In this document: one piece after another, positions 1 through 8,538 of the stretch
Layout of the letters: each line of letters starts with the position of its first letter
Numbering within the stretch: position 1 is the first letter of the stretch
NCBI RefSeq assembly: GCF_900044055.2
Contig: NZ_FCOX02000006.1
Location: forward strand, 170,361-234,360
Direction: 5' to 3'
From: Caballeronia calidae
GTDB taxonomy: Bacteria > Pseudomonadota > Gammaproteobacteria > Burkholderiales > Burkholderiaceae
DNA: 64,000 nucleotides
Position numbers and translations under genes: made by a program
The notes under the pieces: model-generated
The model's database searches: none
What the model was told of the DNA's origin: nothing
What the model saw: the letters and a program-made list of their open reading frames with translations, nothing else

Positions 1-112
1 TGTTCGCCGTCAGTGCGCCGTTGAACGTGATCGTTCCGTCGGAAGCGTGCGCGCCCGCGGCCGTCAGTTCAAGAACCGCGGCCGTGATTGCCGAAATGAC
101 ATACATCTTCAT
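1..112 (-). CDS. Fimbrial (type 1 pilus-like) major subunit, N-terminal fragment
   Basis: Only the first 37 codons lie in the window; the rest runs off the left edge. The ATG at 112 follows a GGGAG ribosome site nine bases away. The peptide begins with a hydrophobic signal segment of about 23 residues ending in an Ala-rich AHA-type cleavage site, then SDGTITFNGALTAN. The DGTITFNG start of the mature chain is typical of FimA/SfmA-type chaperone-usher pilin subunits, which donate an N-terminal strand during fibre assembly outside the outer membrane. With so little sequence the family call rests on that motif. The neighbours that would confirm it (chaperone, usher) are outside the window. Confidence 0.6.
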   Translation of the reverse strand, partial: MKMYVISAITAAVLELTAAGAHASDGTITFNGALTAN

Positions 113-451
113 CTTTTGATTCTCCCAATTGATTGCGAATCGACGAGCGCTTGAAAAGTCCCGATGCATCGAACTCTTTCGCTCGACGGGCTTCTTAGAA
201 AAAACACTGACTCTTTGCCTATCTAAATGCCTTTTAAACATGCAGCCTCGAGAAAGGCCAATCAAATAACAATTTATTGATTGACAGCAGTCGACAACCA
301 AGGCCAAGTGATATTAGTCATCCAAATAAAGACACCTAATCAGATTTCTCTTAAATGGACTCTGTCAAAAATTGGAATGTTTGCCTGTTGTCTCTAGAAA
401 TATTCTTAATGCTGCTGTTATGCAGATAAAAATTTCAGGCAAAAAGGTGAG
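113..451. other. AT-rich divergent intergenic region
   Basis: Spacer between the leftward fimbrial gene and the rightward nucleoside hydrolase gene. It is much more AT-rich than the flanks, as expected for a fimbrial promoter region, with several A/T runs between 195 and 440. I see no RNA gene, clear inverted repeat or convincing small ORF. Promoters for both genes must lie here, but I cannot place them with confidence. Confidence 0.5.
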
Positions 452-1441
452 ATGAGCATGGAATACAGAAGCGAACCCGGGACGAATCCCCGCTTGGTGA
501 TCTACGACACCGATCCCGGCATCGACGATGCCATCGCGCTCGTGTTCCAGGCGCGGCATCCGGAGATCGAACTCGTCGGCATCACGAGCGTGTTCGGCAA
601 TTCGGACATCGACACGACGACGAAGAACGCGCTCTATCTGGCGTCGCGCTTCGCGCCGGGCGTGCCGGTCGCGCGCGGCGCGGCGGCGCCGCTCAAGTGC
701 CCGCCGCCCGAGCCAATCGCGCATATCCACGGCAACGACGCGCTCGGCGATATCGAGCGCATCGGGCATGTCGACGCGCTGGAGGATGGGCGCGCGGCGC
801 ATCGGTTCATCGTGGAGACGGTGCGGGCCCATCCCGGCGAGATCACGCTGCTCGCGGTCGGACCGATGACCAACCTGGCGCTCGCGCTCGAAGACGATCC
901 GGAGATCGCCGCGCTCGTGCGCGAAGTCGTCGTGATGGGCGGCGCGTTCGGCTTCAACGGCACGCTCGGCAATACGACGCCCGCCGCCGAGGCGAACATG
1001 CACGGCGACCCGGATGCCGCCGATATCGTCTTCGGCGCGCCGTGGAAGGTGTCGATCGTGGGGCTCGACGTCACCCACGAAACCGTGATGACGACGGCGT
1101 TTCTCGCTTCGCTGCGCGACCGTGCCGGCGATGCGGGCCGCTTCGTGTGGGACGTGTCGCGCTTCTACGAACGCTTCCACGCGGACGACGGCATGTCGAA
1201 AGGCATCTACGCGCACGATTATTCGGCGGCGGCCTTCGTCGTCGCGCGCGAGCTTTATACCGTGCGCAGCGGCCCGGTGCGCGTGCTGACCGATGGCATC
1301 GCGGCGGGCCTCACGATACAAAAGCCCGCGTCGATGCTCGCGAGCGCGCCGGACTGGGACGCGCGCCCCGCCTGCGATGTCTGCATCGGCGTGGATGCGG
1401 ACGCGGTGCTCGCGCTCTTCGCCAGAACCTTAACGGGCTAG
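452..1441 (+). CDS. Inosine-uridine preferring nucleoside hydrolase family protein
   Basis: 329 residues, the usual length for this family. It hydrolyses the N-glycosidic bond of ribonucleosides to a free base and ribose in purine/pyrimidine salvage. The calcium-binding signature DTDPGIDDA is at about residues 20-28, and the NMHGDPDAA stretch near residue 184 matches the substrate/metal-binding C-terminal part of the pocket. The ATG at 452 follows an AAGGTGAG ribosome site; a second ATG two codons later is possible. There is no signal peptide, so it is cytoplasmic. The 3' end overlaps the convergent esterase gene by 12 bases. Whether it prefers inosine, uridine or pyrimidines cannot be told from the sequence. 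Confidence 0.9.
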   Translation: MSMEYRSEPGTNPRLVIYDTDPGIDDAIALVFQARHPEIELVGITSVFGNSDIDTTTKNALYLASRFAPGVPVARGAAAPLKCPPPEPIAHIHGNDALGDIERIGHVDALEDGRAAHRFIVETVRAHPGEITLLAVGPMTNLALALEDDPEIAALVREVVVMGGAFGFNGTLGNTTPAAEANMHGDPDAADIVFGAPWKVSIVGLDVTHETVMTTAFLASLRDRAGDAGRFVWDVSRFYERFHADDGMSKGIYAHDYSAAAFVVARELYTVRSGPVRVLTDGIAAGLTIQKPASMLASAPDWDARPACDVCIGVDADAVLALFARTLTG

Positions 1442-2104
1442 CCGCGCGCCGAGCCACTCGCGCAGCGCCTCGACTTCCTCCATGCAGACGGAATGCGGCA
1501 TCGGATAGGCGTTCCATTCGACGTCGCAGCCCTGCGCGCGCGCGAATTCGCACGCCTGCTCGCCGAGACTCACGTTGAGCACGTCGTCGAACGTGCCGTG
1601 CGCGGCGAAAATGGAAATCGAGCGATTGGCCTCGGAGAGCGATTCGTCGATCAGGCCTTCGGACGGAATGTAGCCCGACAGCACGATCAGCCCGGCAAGC
1701 TTCTCGGGATGCGTGAGCCCGGTGTGATAGGTCATCGCGCCGCCCTGCGAAAACCCCGCGATGAAAATGCGCTCGCTCGGAATGCCGCGCGCGTTCTGCT
1801 CCGCGATGAGCGCACGCACGCGCTCGACAGATTGCGCGATGCCCGCCTCGTCCACGCGCCGGTTGATGCCCTCGAACGACAGGATGTCGTACCACGCGCG
1901 CATCACATAGCCGTTGTTCGCCGTGACCGCGATCTCCGGCGCGTTCGGAAACACGAAGCGGATCGCGGGCGCGTCGGCTAAGCGCAACTCGGGCACGAGC
2001 GGCACGAAGTCGTTGGCGTCGGCGCCGAGGCCGTGCATCAGGATCACGGCGAATTCGGGATTCGGCGCGGTTTCGATCTCGATGGTCGAAAGTGGTTCGG
2101 TCAT
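1430..2104 (-). CDS. Carboxylesterase/phospholipase-type alpha/beta hydrolase
   Basis: 224 residues, matching the small bacterial carboxylesterase family related to acyl-protein thioesterases. The oxyanion region LMHGLGADANDF is near residue 22, the nucleophile elbow GFSQGG near residue 115, the acid lies in the HGTFDDVL segment near residue 170, and the histidine in PHSV near residue 203. These make a complete Ser-Asp-His triad. It probably cleaves short-chain esters or lysophospholipids in the cytoplasm; there is no signal peptide. The frame is open much further upstream, but that stretch is the shadow of the MAPEG gene, so the ATG at 2104 (MTEPLSTIEIE) is taken as the start. It lies 17 bases after the MAPEG stop and is probably cotranscribed with it. 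Confidence 0.88.
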   Translation of the reverse strand: MTEPLSTIEIETAPNPEFAVILMHGLGADANDFVPLVPELRLADAPAIRFVFPNAPEIAVTANNGYVMRAWYDILSFEGINRRVDEAGIAQSVERVRALIAEQNARGIPSERIFIAGFSQGGAMTYHTGLTHPEKLAGLIVLSGYIPSEGLIDESLSEANRSISIFAAHGTFDDVLNVSLGEQACEFARAQGCDVEWNAYPMPHSVCMEEVEALREWLGARLAR

Positions 2105-2121
2105 TGCCCGGCACTCCTGCT

Positions 2122-2511
2122 TCAGATGATGGGAACGAGAATCTGCACGATGCCGACGACCGACACCAGCCACACGAGCGAGCGCACGAACGGCACGCCC
2201 GCCGCGTAGAGCGGCACATAGACGAGGCGCGCGACGAAGTACGCCAGCGCGCCGTAATGCGTGAGCGCGTTCTCGCGTCCCGTCACGTGCACGATCAGCA
2301 CCGCGATCGCGAAAATCGGCAGCGTTTCGAACAGATTCGCCTGCGCGCGCATGAGCCGCCCGGAGAGCTTGCCGGGCGGCGGCGTGGGGCCGTCGCGCGG
2401 TCCGGTGTTGTACCGGATGCCGACTTCGCGATTGCGCACCAATGCGGGGAGCAACACTTGCACCAGCGCGAGCACGAGCGTCCAGGCCAGCATCGTCAAT
2501 TCGAAACTCAT
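2122..2511 (-). CDS. MAPEG family inner-membrane protein
   Basis: 129 residues with four hydrophobic segments, the size and topology of MAPEG (membrane-associated, eicosanoid/glutathione metabolism) proteins. The first helix is at residues 5-25, followed by the polar stretch VGIRYNTGPRDG and the RLMRAQANLFETLPIFA motif around residues 52-70. That second motif holds the conserved Arg and Glu of the family's glutathione-binding helix pair. Bacterial members of this subgroup are mostly uncharacterised, so no reaction is assigned. The ATG at 2511 is the first in frame. It sits upstream of the esterase gene in a likely two-gene operon. Confidence 0.8.
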   Translation of the reverse strand: MSFELTMLAWTLVLALVQVLLPALVRNREVGIRYNTGPRDGPTPPPGKLSGRLMRAQANLFETLPIFAIAVLIVHVTGRENALTHYGALAYFVARLVYVPLYAAGVPFVRSLVWLVSVVGIVQILVPII

Positions 2512-2616
2512 GGCGTCTCCGCAATATGAATCTGCAACGATGGGTCGCGCCCATCATGCCATCATGATCCGCGACCGTGTAGTCTTGACTGCGATCCGGC
2601 TTCGAGTCTTCCATTC

Positions 2617-3012
2617 ATGCACGCGATGACCCTGCGTCTCTCCCCCGGCGACGACCTGCGCGCCGCGCTCGATCACGCTTTCCATGCGCGCGGTCTCTCG
2701 GCCGCGTTCGTGGTGCAGGGAATCGGCAGCCTGAGCGTCGCCCGCTTGCGCTACGCGGGGCGCGACGATGCCGCCGAACTAAGCGGCGACCTCGAAATCC
2801 TGACGCTCGCCGGCACGCTGTCCGCGCAAGGTCCTCACCTGCACATGAGCGTGTCCGACGCACACGGCCGCGTGTTCGGCGGACACGTCACGCCGGGCTG
2901 CATCGTGCGGACGACGGCGGAGATCGTCGTCGCGAATCTGCCGGACGAGCGCTACACGCGCGAGCACGACGCGGCGACGGGCTTCGCGGAGCTCGTCATT
3001 CGGCCACGGTGA
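2617..3012 (+). CDS. PPC/DUF296 domain protein
   Basis: 131 residues made almost entirely of one PPC (DUF296) domain. The family signature is clear: FVVQGIGSLSVARLRYAG near residue 31, then GPHLHMSVSDAHGRVFGGHV near residue 71, with two histidines in the HLH segment and a GGH turn. In plants the domain sits on AT-hook DNA-binding proteins; stand-alone bacterial copies form trimers of unknown role, so no function is assigned. A second ATG three codons downstream is an equally possible start. Its 3' end overlaps the convergent phosphoesterase gene by 17 bases. Confidence 0.85.
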   Translation: MHAMTLRLSPGDDLRAALDHAFHARGLSAAFVVQGIGSLSVARLRYAGRDDAAELSGDLEILTLAGTLSAQGPHLHMSVSDAHGRVFGGHVTPGCIVRTTAEIVVANLPDERYTREHDAATGFAELVIRPR

Positions 3013-3841
3013 CGGCGATGGCGGGCTGCGCGCCGTCGAGCGCGAGTTCGTGACGCGCGATCATCTCGAAGCTCTCGCTCGTCTCCGAGTAATCCCAGCG
3101 CTCGACGGTCGTTTGCCGCATCTCAACGCCGCCGGCTTCGTGGCGAATCACGTTCACCGAATTGTCGATGGTGCCGCGCGTGCGCCAGGAAAGCGCCGTG
3201 CCCGCCTGCACCGCCCACATGCGGCGCGGAAGGCCCGCGAAGGTATCGTGCAGCGGCAGCACGTACGGCAGATGAATATGCCCGCCGAGAATGAGGTCCG
3301 CGCCCGCCCGCGCCCAGCGTTGAACCGCGCGTTCGCGGCCGTGCAACAGGTTCTTTTCGTCCTGCGCGCGCGTGACGGCCACCGGCTGATGCGTGACCAC
3401 GACGCGCAGCTGCGCCGCGCCCGCCGTCTCCAGCCGCGCGGCGACGCGTCTGATCTGCTGCATCGACACTTCGCCGTCCTTGTGCCGGTACGGGCGTGTC
3501 GTGTTCACGCCGAGCGCGAGCAGCCCGGGCGATTCGAACGACGGCTCGAGATCGGCGCCGAACGCGCGTTGATGATTCGCATACGGATAAAACAGCCGGG
3601 CGAGCGGATTGAAGAGCGGAATGTCGTGGTTGCCGGGAATCACGAGCGTCGGCGTGGGACTGAGCGCATCGACGAATGCGCGCGCGGCGGCGAACTGCCT
3701 GCGACGGGCGCGCTGGGTGATATCGCCCGACAGCACGACGAGATCCGGCGACAGCGCGTCGACGAGACGCAGCAAAGCCGCTGCGACTTGCGGCCGCTCG
3801 GTGCCGAAATGTGTATCGGAAATCTGCAACAACACGGTCAT
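2996..3841 (-). CDS. Metallophosphoesterase (calcineurin-like)
   Basis: 281 residues. All blocks of the calcineurin-like phosphoesterase core are present in order: ISDTHFG near residue 7, LSGDITQR near residue 37, PGNHD near residue 69, a central VVTHQPV histidine, and the C-terminal GGHIHLP. These residues bind a dinuclear metal centre that cleaves phosphomonoesters or diesters. The best family match is the cytosolic 3',5'-cyclic-nucleotide phosphodiesterase type (CpdA/Icc-like), but the substrate is not certain. The ATG at 3841 overlaps the lipid-kinase stop codon in an ATGA arrangement, which argues for translational coupling. A longer upstream open frame is the shadow of that gene. Confidence 0.87.
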   Translation of the reverse strand: MTVLLQISDTHFGTERPQVAAALLRLVDALSPDLVVLSGDITQRARRRQFAAARAFVDALSPTPTLVIPGNHDIPLFNPLARLFYPYANHQRAFGADLEPSFESPGLLALGVNTTRPYRHKDGEVSMQQIRRVAARLETAGAAQLRVVVTHQPVAVTRAQDEKNLLHGRERAVQRWARAGADLILGGHIHLPYVLPLHDTFAGLPRRMWAVQAGTALSWRTRGTIDNSVNVIRHEAGGVEMRQTTVERWDYSETSESFEMIARHELALDGAQPAIAVTVAE

Positions 3842-4833
3842 GAGCGATTCGCTTCGGCCATCGCCGGTTCCGGCTTGAGCAGGAACAGCGGCTTGTCGGA
3901 GACGCGGAATTCCAGCGGCATCGGCAGCTTCGCGATCTCGCCGTCCGTCGCGATCTTGATCGATTTGCGCTTCTTCGACGGGCGCATCACCGTAATGCGC
4001 TCGAACGTGAAGCTCACGACGTGATCGGAATCGGACAGCCGCCCTGCCGCGCCATGCAGCGACAGCCACAGATGCATGAGCCGCCCCACCGGCCGCGGCG
4101 CAATCGCAACGAGCAAACCATGTTCCAGCGCGCGCGCTTCGTCCGGCATGCCGATCTGCTCCATCTGCAGCCGGTTATTGCCGACGAAGAGCGTCGACGA
4201 GCGAATCTCGGTGGTGCTGCCTTCGTGTTCGATATGCAGATGCAGGTGGCGGTGCGGCTTCAACATCGTGGCGAGCGCCGACCACAACGCGACCAGCCGG
4301 CTGCGGCCGAACTGCCGCTTGTAGATTTCGCGATCTTCGAGCAAACGTGGATAAAGCCCGAGACTCGCATTGACGAGAAACATGCGCCCGTTGACGAAGC
4401 CCACCTGCACCGGATAAGCGCGGGCGTCGAGCAGGAGTTTCGTGGCTTGTTCGAGATCGGCGGGAATGCCGTGGTCGCGGCTGAAGTAATTGAAGGTGCC
4501 GCGCGGCAGCACCGCGAATGGGCAGCCGGCGTCATGCGCCGCGTGCGCGACCGTGCAGAGCGTGCCATCGCCGCCGGCGCCGACGAGCACGCCGTCCTGC
4601 GCGAAGGCCGCGGCGGCCGCCTCGCGTGCGACGCTCGCCAGGCGGCGCGGATCGTCGACGACGCGCAACTCGAAGCGCCGCCCCGCCGCGCCCAGTTCCT
4701 GCTCGAGAATGGTGCGTGTCGCGTCGGCCGGACGGCGGCCCGAGCCCGCGTTCATCACGATGACGAACGGCGCGTCGGCGGCGAGCGTCTGTCCTGTTTC
4801 GGCGGATGCAGCGGATGTGACGGTTGGAGTCAT
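3838..4833 (-). CDS. Diacylglycerol kinase catalytic-domain protein (YegS/LCB5 type)
   Basis: 331 residues. The DAGK catalytic domain is recognised by NAGSG near residue 28, the nucleotide-binding GGDGTL near residue 87, and LPRGTFNYF near residue 109, followed by a beta-rich C-terminal lobe containing DGEI. Family members phosphorylate diacylglycerol or related lipids at the inner face of the membrane using ATP. The start at 4833 is supported by an AAGGAG ribosome site eight bases upstream. It is the first gene of a pair with the metallophosphoesterase, overlapping by four bases; a kinase next to a phosphoesterase suggests lipid or phosphate recycling, which is inference only. Confidence 0.88.
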   Translation of the reverse strand: MTPTVTSAASAETGQTLAADAPFVIVMNAGSGRRPADATRTILEQELGAAGRRFELRVVDDPRRLASVAREAAAAAFAQDGVLVGAGGDGTLCTVAHAAHDAGCPFAVLPRGTFNYFSRDHGIPADLEQATKLLLDARAYPVQVGFVNGRMFLVNASLGLYPRLLEDREIYKRQFGRSRLVALWSALATMLKPHRHLHLHIEHEGSTTEIRSSTLFVGNNRLQMEQIGMPDEARALEHGLLVAIAPRPVGRLMHLWLSLHGAAGRLSDSDHVVSFTFERITVMRPSKKRKSIKIATDGEIAKLPMPLEFRVSDKPLFLLKPEPAMAEANRS

Positions 4834-4963
4834 CGGCGGCGCTCCTTGGATCCCCCGCGTGCGAAAGGCACGACGAGGCTGGCCCGCGCTTTCGCGCGAA
4901 GCCTGCCGATTATAACGAAATGCTTACAGTCAGACGGCCGGGCGCGTGGCGCGCCGCCGGTGC

Positions 4964-5404
4964 TTACGTGTGCTCGCCGCGAATGTAGTACTCGAGCTGC
5001 TGGATGGTGAACTGCTGCTCGGAGATGATGTTCTTCACCAGATCGCCGATGGAGATCATGCCGACGAGCTTGCCGTCGTCGATCACCGGCAAGTGGCGCA
5101 TGCGCTTGTCGGTCATGAGCGCCATGCAGTCGTCGGTGGTCTGGTCCGGGCGCACATAGCGCACCTGCGAAGTCATGATGTCGCGCACGGGCGTCTGCTT
5201 CGACGCGCGGTCCATCAGGACGACTTTGCGCGCATAGTCGCGCTCGGTCATGATGCCCACGATCTCGTCACCCTCGGTGACGATTACCGCGCCGATATGC
5301 TTGTCGGCCATCAGCTTGATTGCATCGAAGACCGACGCCGTTGCGGCAACCGTATAGACGGTCTGGTCGGGTTTCGAATTCAGAACCTGTGCGACTGTTG
5401 CCAT
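4964..5404 (-). CDS. Tandem CBS-domain protein
   Basis: 146 residues made of two CBS domains (about residues 8-62 and 73-130). Each ends in the characteristic loop: GIMTERDYARK near residue 51 and GMISIGDLVK near residue 113. CBS pairs form a Bateman module that usually binds adenosine nucleotides and acts as an energy sensor; no catalytic domain is attached. The ATG at 5404 has a strong GGAGG ribosome site eight bases upstream, so the longer open frame reaching 5608 is rejected. It stands alone between the lipid-kinase pair and cheV. Confidence 0.9.
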   Translation of the reverse strand: MATVAQVLNSKPDQTVYTVAATASVFDAIKLMADKHIGAVIVTEGDEIVGIMTERDYARKVVLMDRASKQTPVRDIMTSQVRYVRPDQTTDDCMALMTDKRMRHLPVIDDGKLVGMISIGDLVKNIISEQQFTIQQLEYYIRGEHT

Positions 5405-5703
5405 CGAGCGCCTCCGTTGTAGCGGGGAACGTTGTTGCGCCTGGGCGACGGGTTTGTCTTGCGCCCTTGAGGAGCCTAAAGCCTTGCGCGCGGCGCCTTC
5501 ATCAGCATTAACCCGACCATTCGAAAAAGTATAGATCAACGGCGCGGCGCGCAAGTGCGGCGCGCCACGTGAATCGCGATTGATGCCGCGTGCCTTCAGT
5601 TTCCCCAATCGATGCCGCTAATCATGCATTCGGCGGGATTCATCGCCATGAGTACGACCACGACGGCAACGCGGCGCAATGCACCGCTTAGAGGGAGAAC
5701 GAG

Positions 5704-6663
5704 GTGAGCAGTTCACAACAGGATATCGAGCAGCGCGTGCGGCTCGCGGGCAGCAACATGTTCGAGTTGCTCCTGTTCAGGCTCGGCGAGACGCCGGGCT
5801 CGGAGCAACGGGAACTGTACGGCATCAACGTATTCAAGGTGCGCGAAATTCTCGCGATGCCGGCGATCACCGCCGTAGCCGGATCGAGCGAGGCCATTCT
5901 CGGCGTGGCGGATATTCGCGGACAGATCATTCCGGTGATCGATCTTGCGCGCATCACCGGCTGCCGGCCGAAGAACGGGCCGAAGATCCTGCTCGTCACC
6001 GAGTTCGCGCGCACGACGCAAGGCTTCGCGGTCGAGGAAGTCGACGACATCGTGCGGCTCGAATGGAATCAGGTGCTCTCGGCGGAATCGCATTCGGGCG
6101 GCAAGACCGTGACGAGCTTCGCGCGGCTCGACGGCAACGTCGATGGCTCGCGGCTCGCGCAGGTGCTCGATGTCGAGCGCATCGTGCGCGACGTGCTGCC
6201 GTCGCGGGAAGCCGACATCACCGAGGCGAACACCGGGCGGCTGCATCTGAAGCCGGGCGCGCGCGTGCTCGCGGCGGACGATTCGGGCGTCGCGCGGGCG
6301 CTCATCGAACAAAGCCTTACCGCGATGGGCGTGCCCTTCGTGATGACCAAGACCGGTCAGGAAGCGTGGGACGTGCTGGAAGCGGCGCTCAGGAAAGCGC
6401 AGAAGGAAGGCACCGAGGTCGCGGATCACATCGCGCTCGTGCTCACGGATCTGGAAATGCCCGAGATGGACGGCTTCACGCTCACGCGCCGCATCAAGGC
6501 GGAAACGGGGCTGATGCACATTCCGGTGGTGATTCACTCGTCGCTGTCGGGATCGGCGAACGAGCAGCACGTGCGCAAGGTCGGCGCGAATGCGTATGTG
6601 TCGAAGTTCGAGGCGTCGGAACTGGCGAATGTGATGCGCGGGGCACTCGCGCACGCCGCCTGA
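5704..6663 (+). CDS. cheV: Chemotaxis coupling protein CheV
   Basis: 319 residues with the two-part structure of CheV: an N-terminal CheW-like domain (about residues 10-170, including YGINVFKVREI and VADIRGQIIPVIDL) and a C-terminal receiver domain (about residues 185-315). The likely phospho-acceptor is Asp249 in LVLTDLEMPEMDG, with the conserved acidic pair at AADD. CheV couples chemoreceptors to the CheA kinase and can be phosphorylated by it, acting on the cytoplasmic side of receptor arrays. The start is GTG at 5704 behind a GGGAG site. No other chemotaxis gene is adjacent, so it is an orphan copy. Confidence 0.92.
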   Translation: MSSSQQDIEQRVRLAGSNMFELLLFRLGETPGSEQRELYGINVFKVREILAMPAITAVAGSSEAILGVADIRGQIIPVIDLARITGCRPKNGPKILLVTEFARTTQGFAVEEVDDIVRLEWNQVLSAESHSGGKTVTSFARLDGNVDGSRLAQVLDVERIVRDVLPSREADITEANTGRLHLKPGARVLAADDSGVARALIEQSLTAMGVPFVMTKTGQEAWDVLEAALRKAQKEGTEVADHIALVLTDLEMPEMDGFTLTRRIKAETGLMHIPVVIHSSLSGSANEQHVRKVGANAYVSKFEASELANVMRGALAHAA

Positions 6664-6670
6664 CAAACGA

Positions 6671-6720
6671 TCGGCGCCCGGCGAACGCAAACCTCGTGAG
6701 TGTGCGTTGCCGGGCGCCGA
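6671..6720. terminator. Strong GC hairpin between convergent genes
   Basis: Arms at 6671-6689 and 6703-6720 pair over 18 bases with one bulged G and a loop of about 13 bases. It lies just after the cheV stop and before the convergent small-protein stop, so it probably ends transcription from both sides. Only a short T-rich stretch follows on either strand. Confidence 0.6.
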
Positions 6721-6772
6721 AGCGATCTTTCAGACTATCAGCCTGGCGGATAAGCCGGGCAAGCCGAACCGG

Positions 6773-7048
6773 TTATTGACCGAAGAAGACCGATTGCGCC
6801 TTGTTGGCCGATTGCGTGCGGTTACCCGATTGCGCCAGCGCGTCGCGCGAGCCGCCGAAAGCGTGCACATCGGCGCCGTGAGCGTTTTCCTCGGCGGCGA
6901 TCGCCTGTGCGCTCGGGCCTTGTTGCGAAGCCGGCGCGCCGACTGCCGGACGGTAGAACGGCGCCGGGCCGTAGCCGCTCGCGAAAGCGGGGGCGGCGAG
7001 CGTGGCGGAAGCGGCGATCAGGAGAGTAGCGAGAAGATTGCGTTTCAT
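6773..7048 (-). CDS. Small secreted protein, function unknown
   Basis: 91 residues. The first 22 residues form a Sec signal peptide (MKRNLLATLLIAASATLAAP...AFA) and the remainder is short, polar and rich in Ala, Gly, Gln and Ser, with no cysteine and no recognised domain. The ATG at 7048 has a GGAG site seven bases upstream; a TTG four codons earlier is less likely. Similar short periplasmic proteins of unknown role are common in Burkholderiaceae. It is a single gene convergent with cheV. Confidence 0.7.
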   Translation of the reverse strand: MKRNLLATLLIAASATLAAPAFASGYGPAPFYRPAVGAPASQQGPSAQAIAAEENAHGADVHAFGGSRDALAQSGNRTQSANKAQSVFFGQ

Positions 7049-7368
7049 GGTGTGCTCCAAAGACGGTTGACGTTCAATCAGAAAGCGCCGCAGCGGTCTT
7101 GCGAGAAACTGTCTGCTACGTCGATGGAATGCAGTGTATACCCCTACTATCGGTTTTTTATCCCCATAAGTTTCAATTCACTTTTCGCTCTGAGCCAACA
7201 ATCACTGGCCGCACGGGCGTGCGAATTCGGCGCAGAGGCCTGCGTGGCAAGGCTTTACGCTTGTCGGGCCGCAACGCCTTATCCAACTTCGTTTGGCAGG
7301 GACGGAACAAATAATCGAGGGAACGCGCGTGCAACATACCGGCACGTGCGCCGATCCGGGACGTTATC
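7049..7368. other. Intergenic region upstream of the small secreted protein gene
   Basis: The part from about 7130 to 7200 is AT-rich and probably holds the leftward promoter of the small secreted protein gene. Reading the minus strand, TTGAAA followed by AT-rich sequence could be a -35 element, but I cannot fix a -10 box. No RNA or further gene is seen. Confidence 0.4.
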
Positions 7369-7806
7369 TCAGTGAACGAGCCGCCGGATCAGCCGGACCA
7401 GCTCGGCGGGCGGATTGCCCTTCTGGCAGTAGCCGTCGAATCCGGCATGGACGGCCTCGGGCCGCACGGTCTCCTCGCCCAGCGCCGTGAACGCGATGAT
7501 CACCGCCTCACGCGTGCGGGCGATGCGACGGAGCACGCGCGCGGTGGCGAAGCCGTCGTGCTCCGGCATGGTGATGTCCAGGATGAAGACGTGCGGCACC
7601 CAGCTATCGACCGAATGCAGGGCAGCGACGCCGGACAGCGCAAAGCGCGTGTCGAATCCGTCGGATTCGAGCGCGGCCGACAGCGCTTCGGCGCTATGGA
7701 CGTTGTCGTCGACGACAAGGATGCGCCACGGGGCGCGGTGCAAGTCGACGCTACGGTTCGTCCACAACGCGCAATGAGGGGAATGCAGGGACACGGACAT
7801 GGGCAT
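7369..7806 (-). CDS. Stand-alone response regulator receiver protein
   Basis: 145 residues, essentially only a receiver domain after a roughly 25-residue N-terminal tail. ILVVDDN near residue 29 gives the acidic pair, FILDITMPEHDG near residue 74 the phospho-acceptor Asp, TAL near residue 105 the conserved Thr, and the later QKG the conserved Lys. There is no output domain, so it would act through protein partners like CheY or Spo0F, or as a phosphate sink. No histidine kinase is adjacent. Two near-by ATG codons (7806 and 7800) could serve as start and neither has a strong ribosome site. Confidence 0.82.
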   Translation of the reverse strand: MPMSVSLHSPHCALWTNRSVDLHRAPWRILVVDDNVHSAEALSAALESDGFDTRFALSGVAALHSVDSWVPHVFILDITMPEHDGFATARVLRRIARTREAVIIAFTALGEETVRPEAVHAGFDGYCQKGNPPAELVRLIRRLVH

Positions 7807-7899
7807 CGGACGAGATCACACGTCCCGCGGCGCAGCACGTTTCGCGCCCGCCCCGCTGCGCGGCGCTCAGGCGTCGTTCGCGCTTCGTTCCGGCTTCGC

Positions 7900-8247
7900 T
7901 CAGGCGTCGCTTTCCTTCTTGCTTTTGCGCCGCTTGCCCGACGCAGCGCTTTCGCTCTCGCGCAGCCGCGCATTCGCCTCGACCAGCGATGCCGCGTCGC
8001 GCTGCCGCAACGCGAGATCGAGCTCCCCGAGCGCGCCGAAGAGCGCAGTCTGTTCCGCCTCGTCGGGCGGCGCGGTGTCGCGCGACGCCACGCGCCGCGC
8101 TTCCTTGTCGAGCCGTTTCAGGAGCTTTGCGCCGAAGCGGGTGTCGATTGCGCCTTCGCGCGCGAGCCCCGCGATCACCGACGCGAGCCGGATCACGCCC
8201 GCTGCCGTCGATTGGGTCGCCCCGTCCAGATCGTCACGGTCTTCCAC
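7900..8247 (-). CDS. Hypothetical helical protein with basic C-terminus
   Basis: About 115 residues if translation starts at the GTG at 8247, which sits behind an excellent GGGGAGAAGG ribosome site (8250-8259). The frame is open to an ATG at 8340, but that start has no ribosome site. The protein is predicted mostly alpha-helical, with an Ala/Leu/Arg-rich middle and a KRRKSKKE tail that could touch nucleic acid. I do not recognise a family. Codon bias and the ribosome site support a real gene. Confidence 0.55.
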   Translation of the reverse strand: MEDRDDLDGATQSTAAGVIRLASVIAGLAREGAIDTRFGAKLLKRLDKEARRVASRDTAPPDEAEQTALFGALGELDLALRQRDAASLVEANARLRESESAASGKRRKSKKESDA

Positions 8248-8538
8248 TGCCTTCTCCCCATGTTGGCACGCGGCGCCGCGCGCCGGCGGCGAACTCCACG
8301 CGGGCGCCGCGTGTGCGCCCGTCTTGCGTGGCGCGATCATACGCCATCAATATGACAGCCATATTTGCACGTCCTGACGCAGCCGGGGCGATCATTTCGC
8401 TAGCCGATCACGCGCGACGAGCGCGATTCGGGGCGCGACCGGTGGCACACTAGCGCGTGGCGGCGCGAATCTCCGATGCGTCGACGCGCGCGCCATCAGC
8501 AGACACGCCGATCTACCAGAACGCAACCGAATGACCGC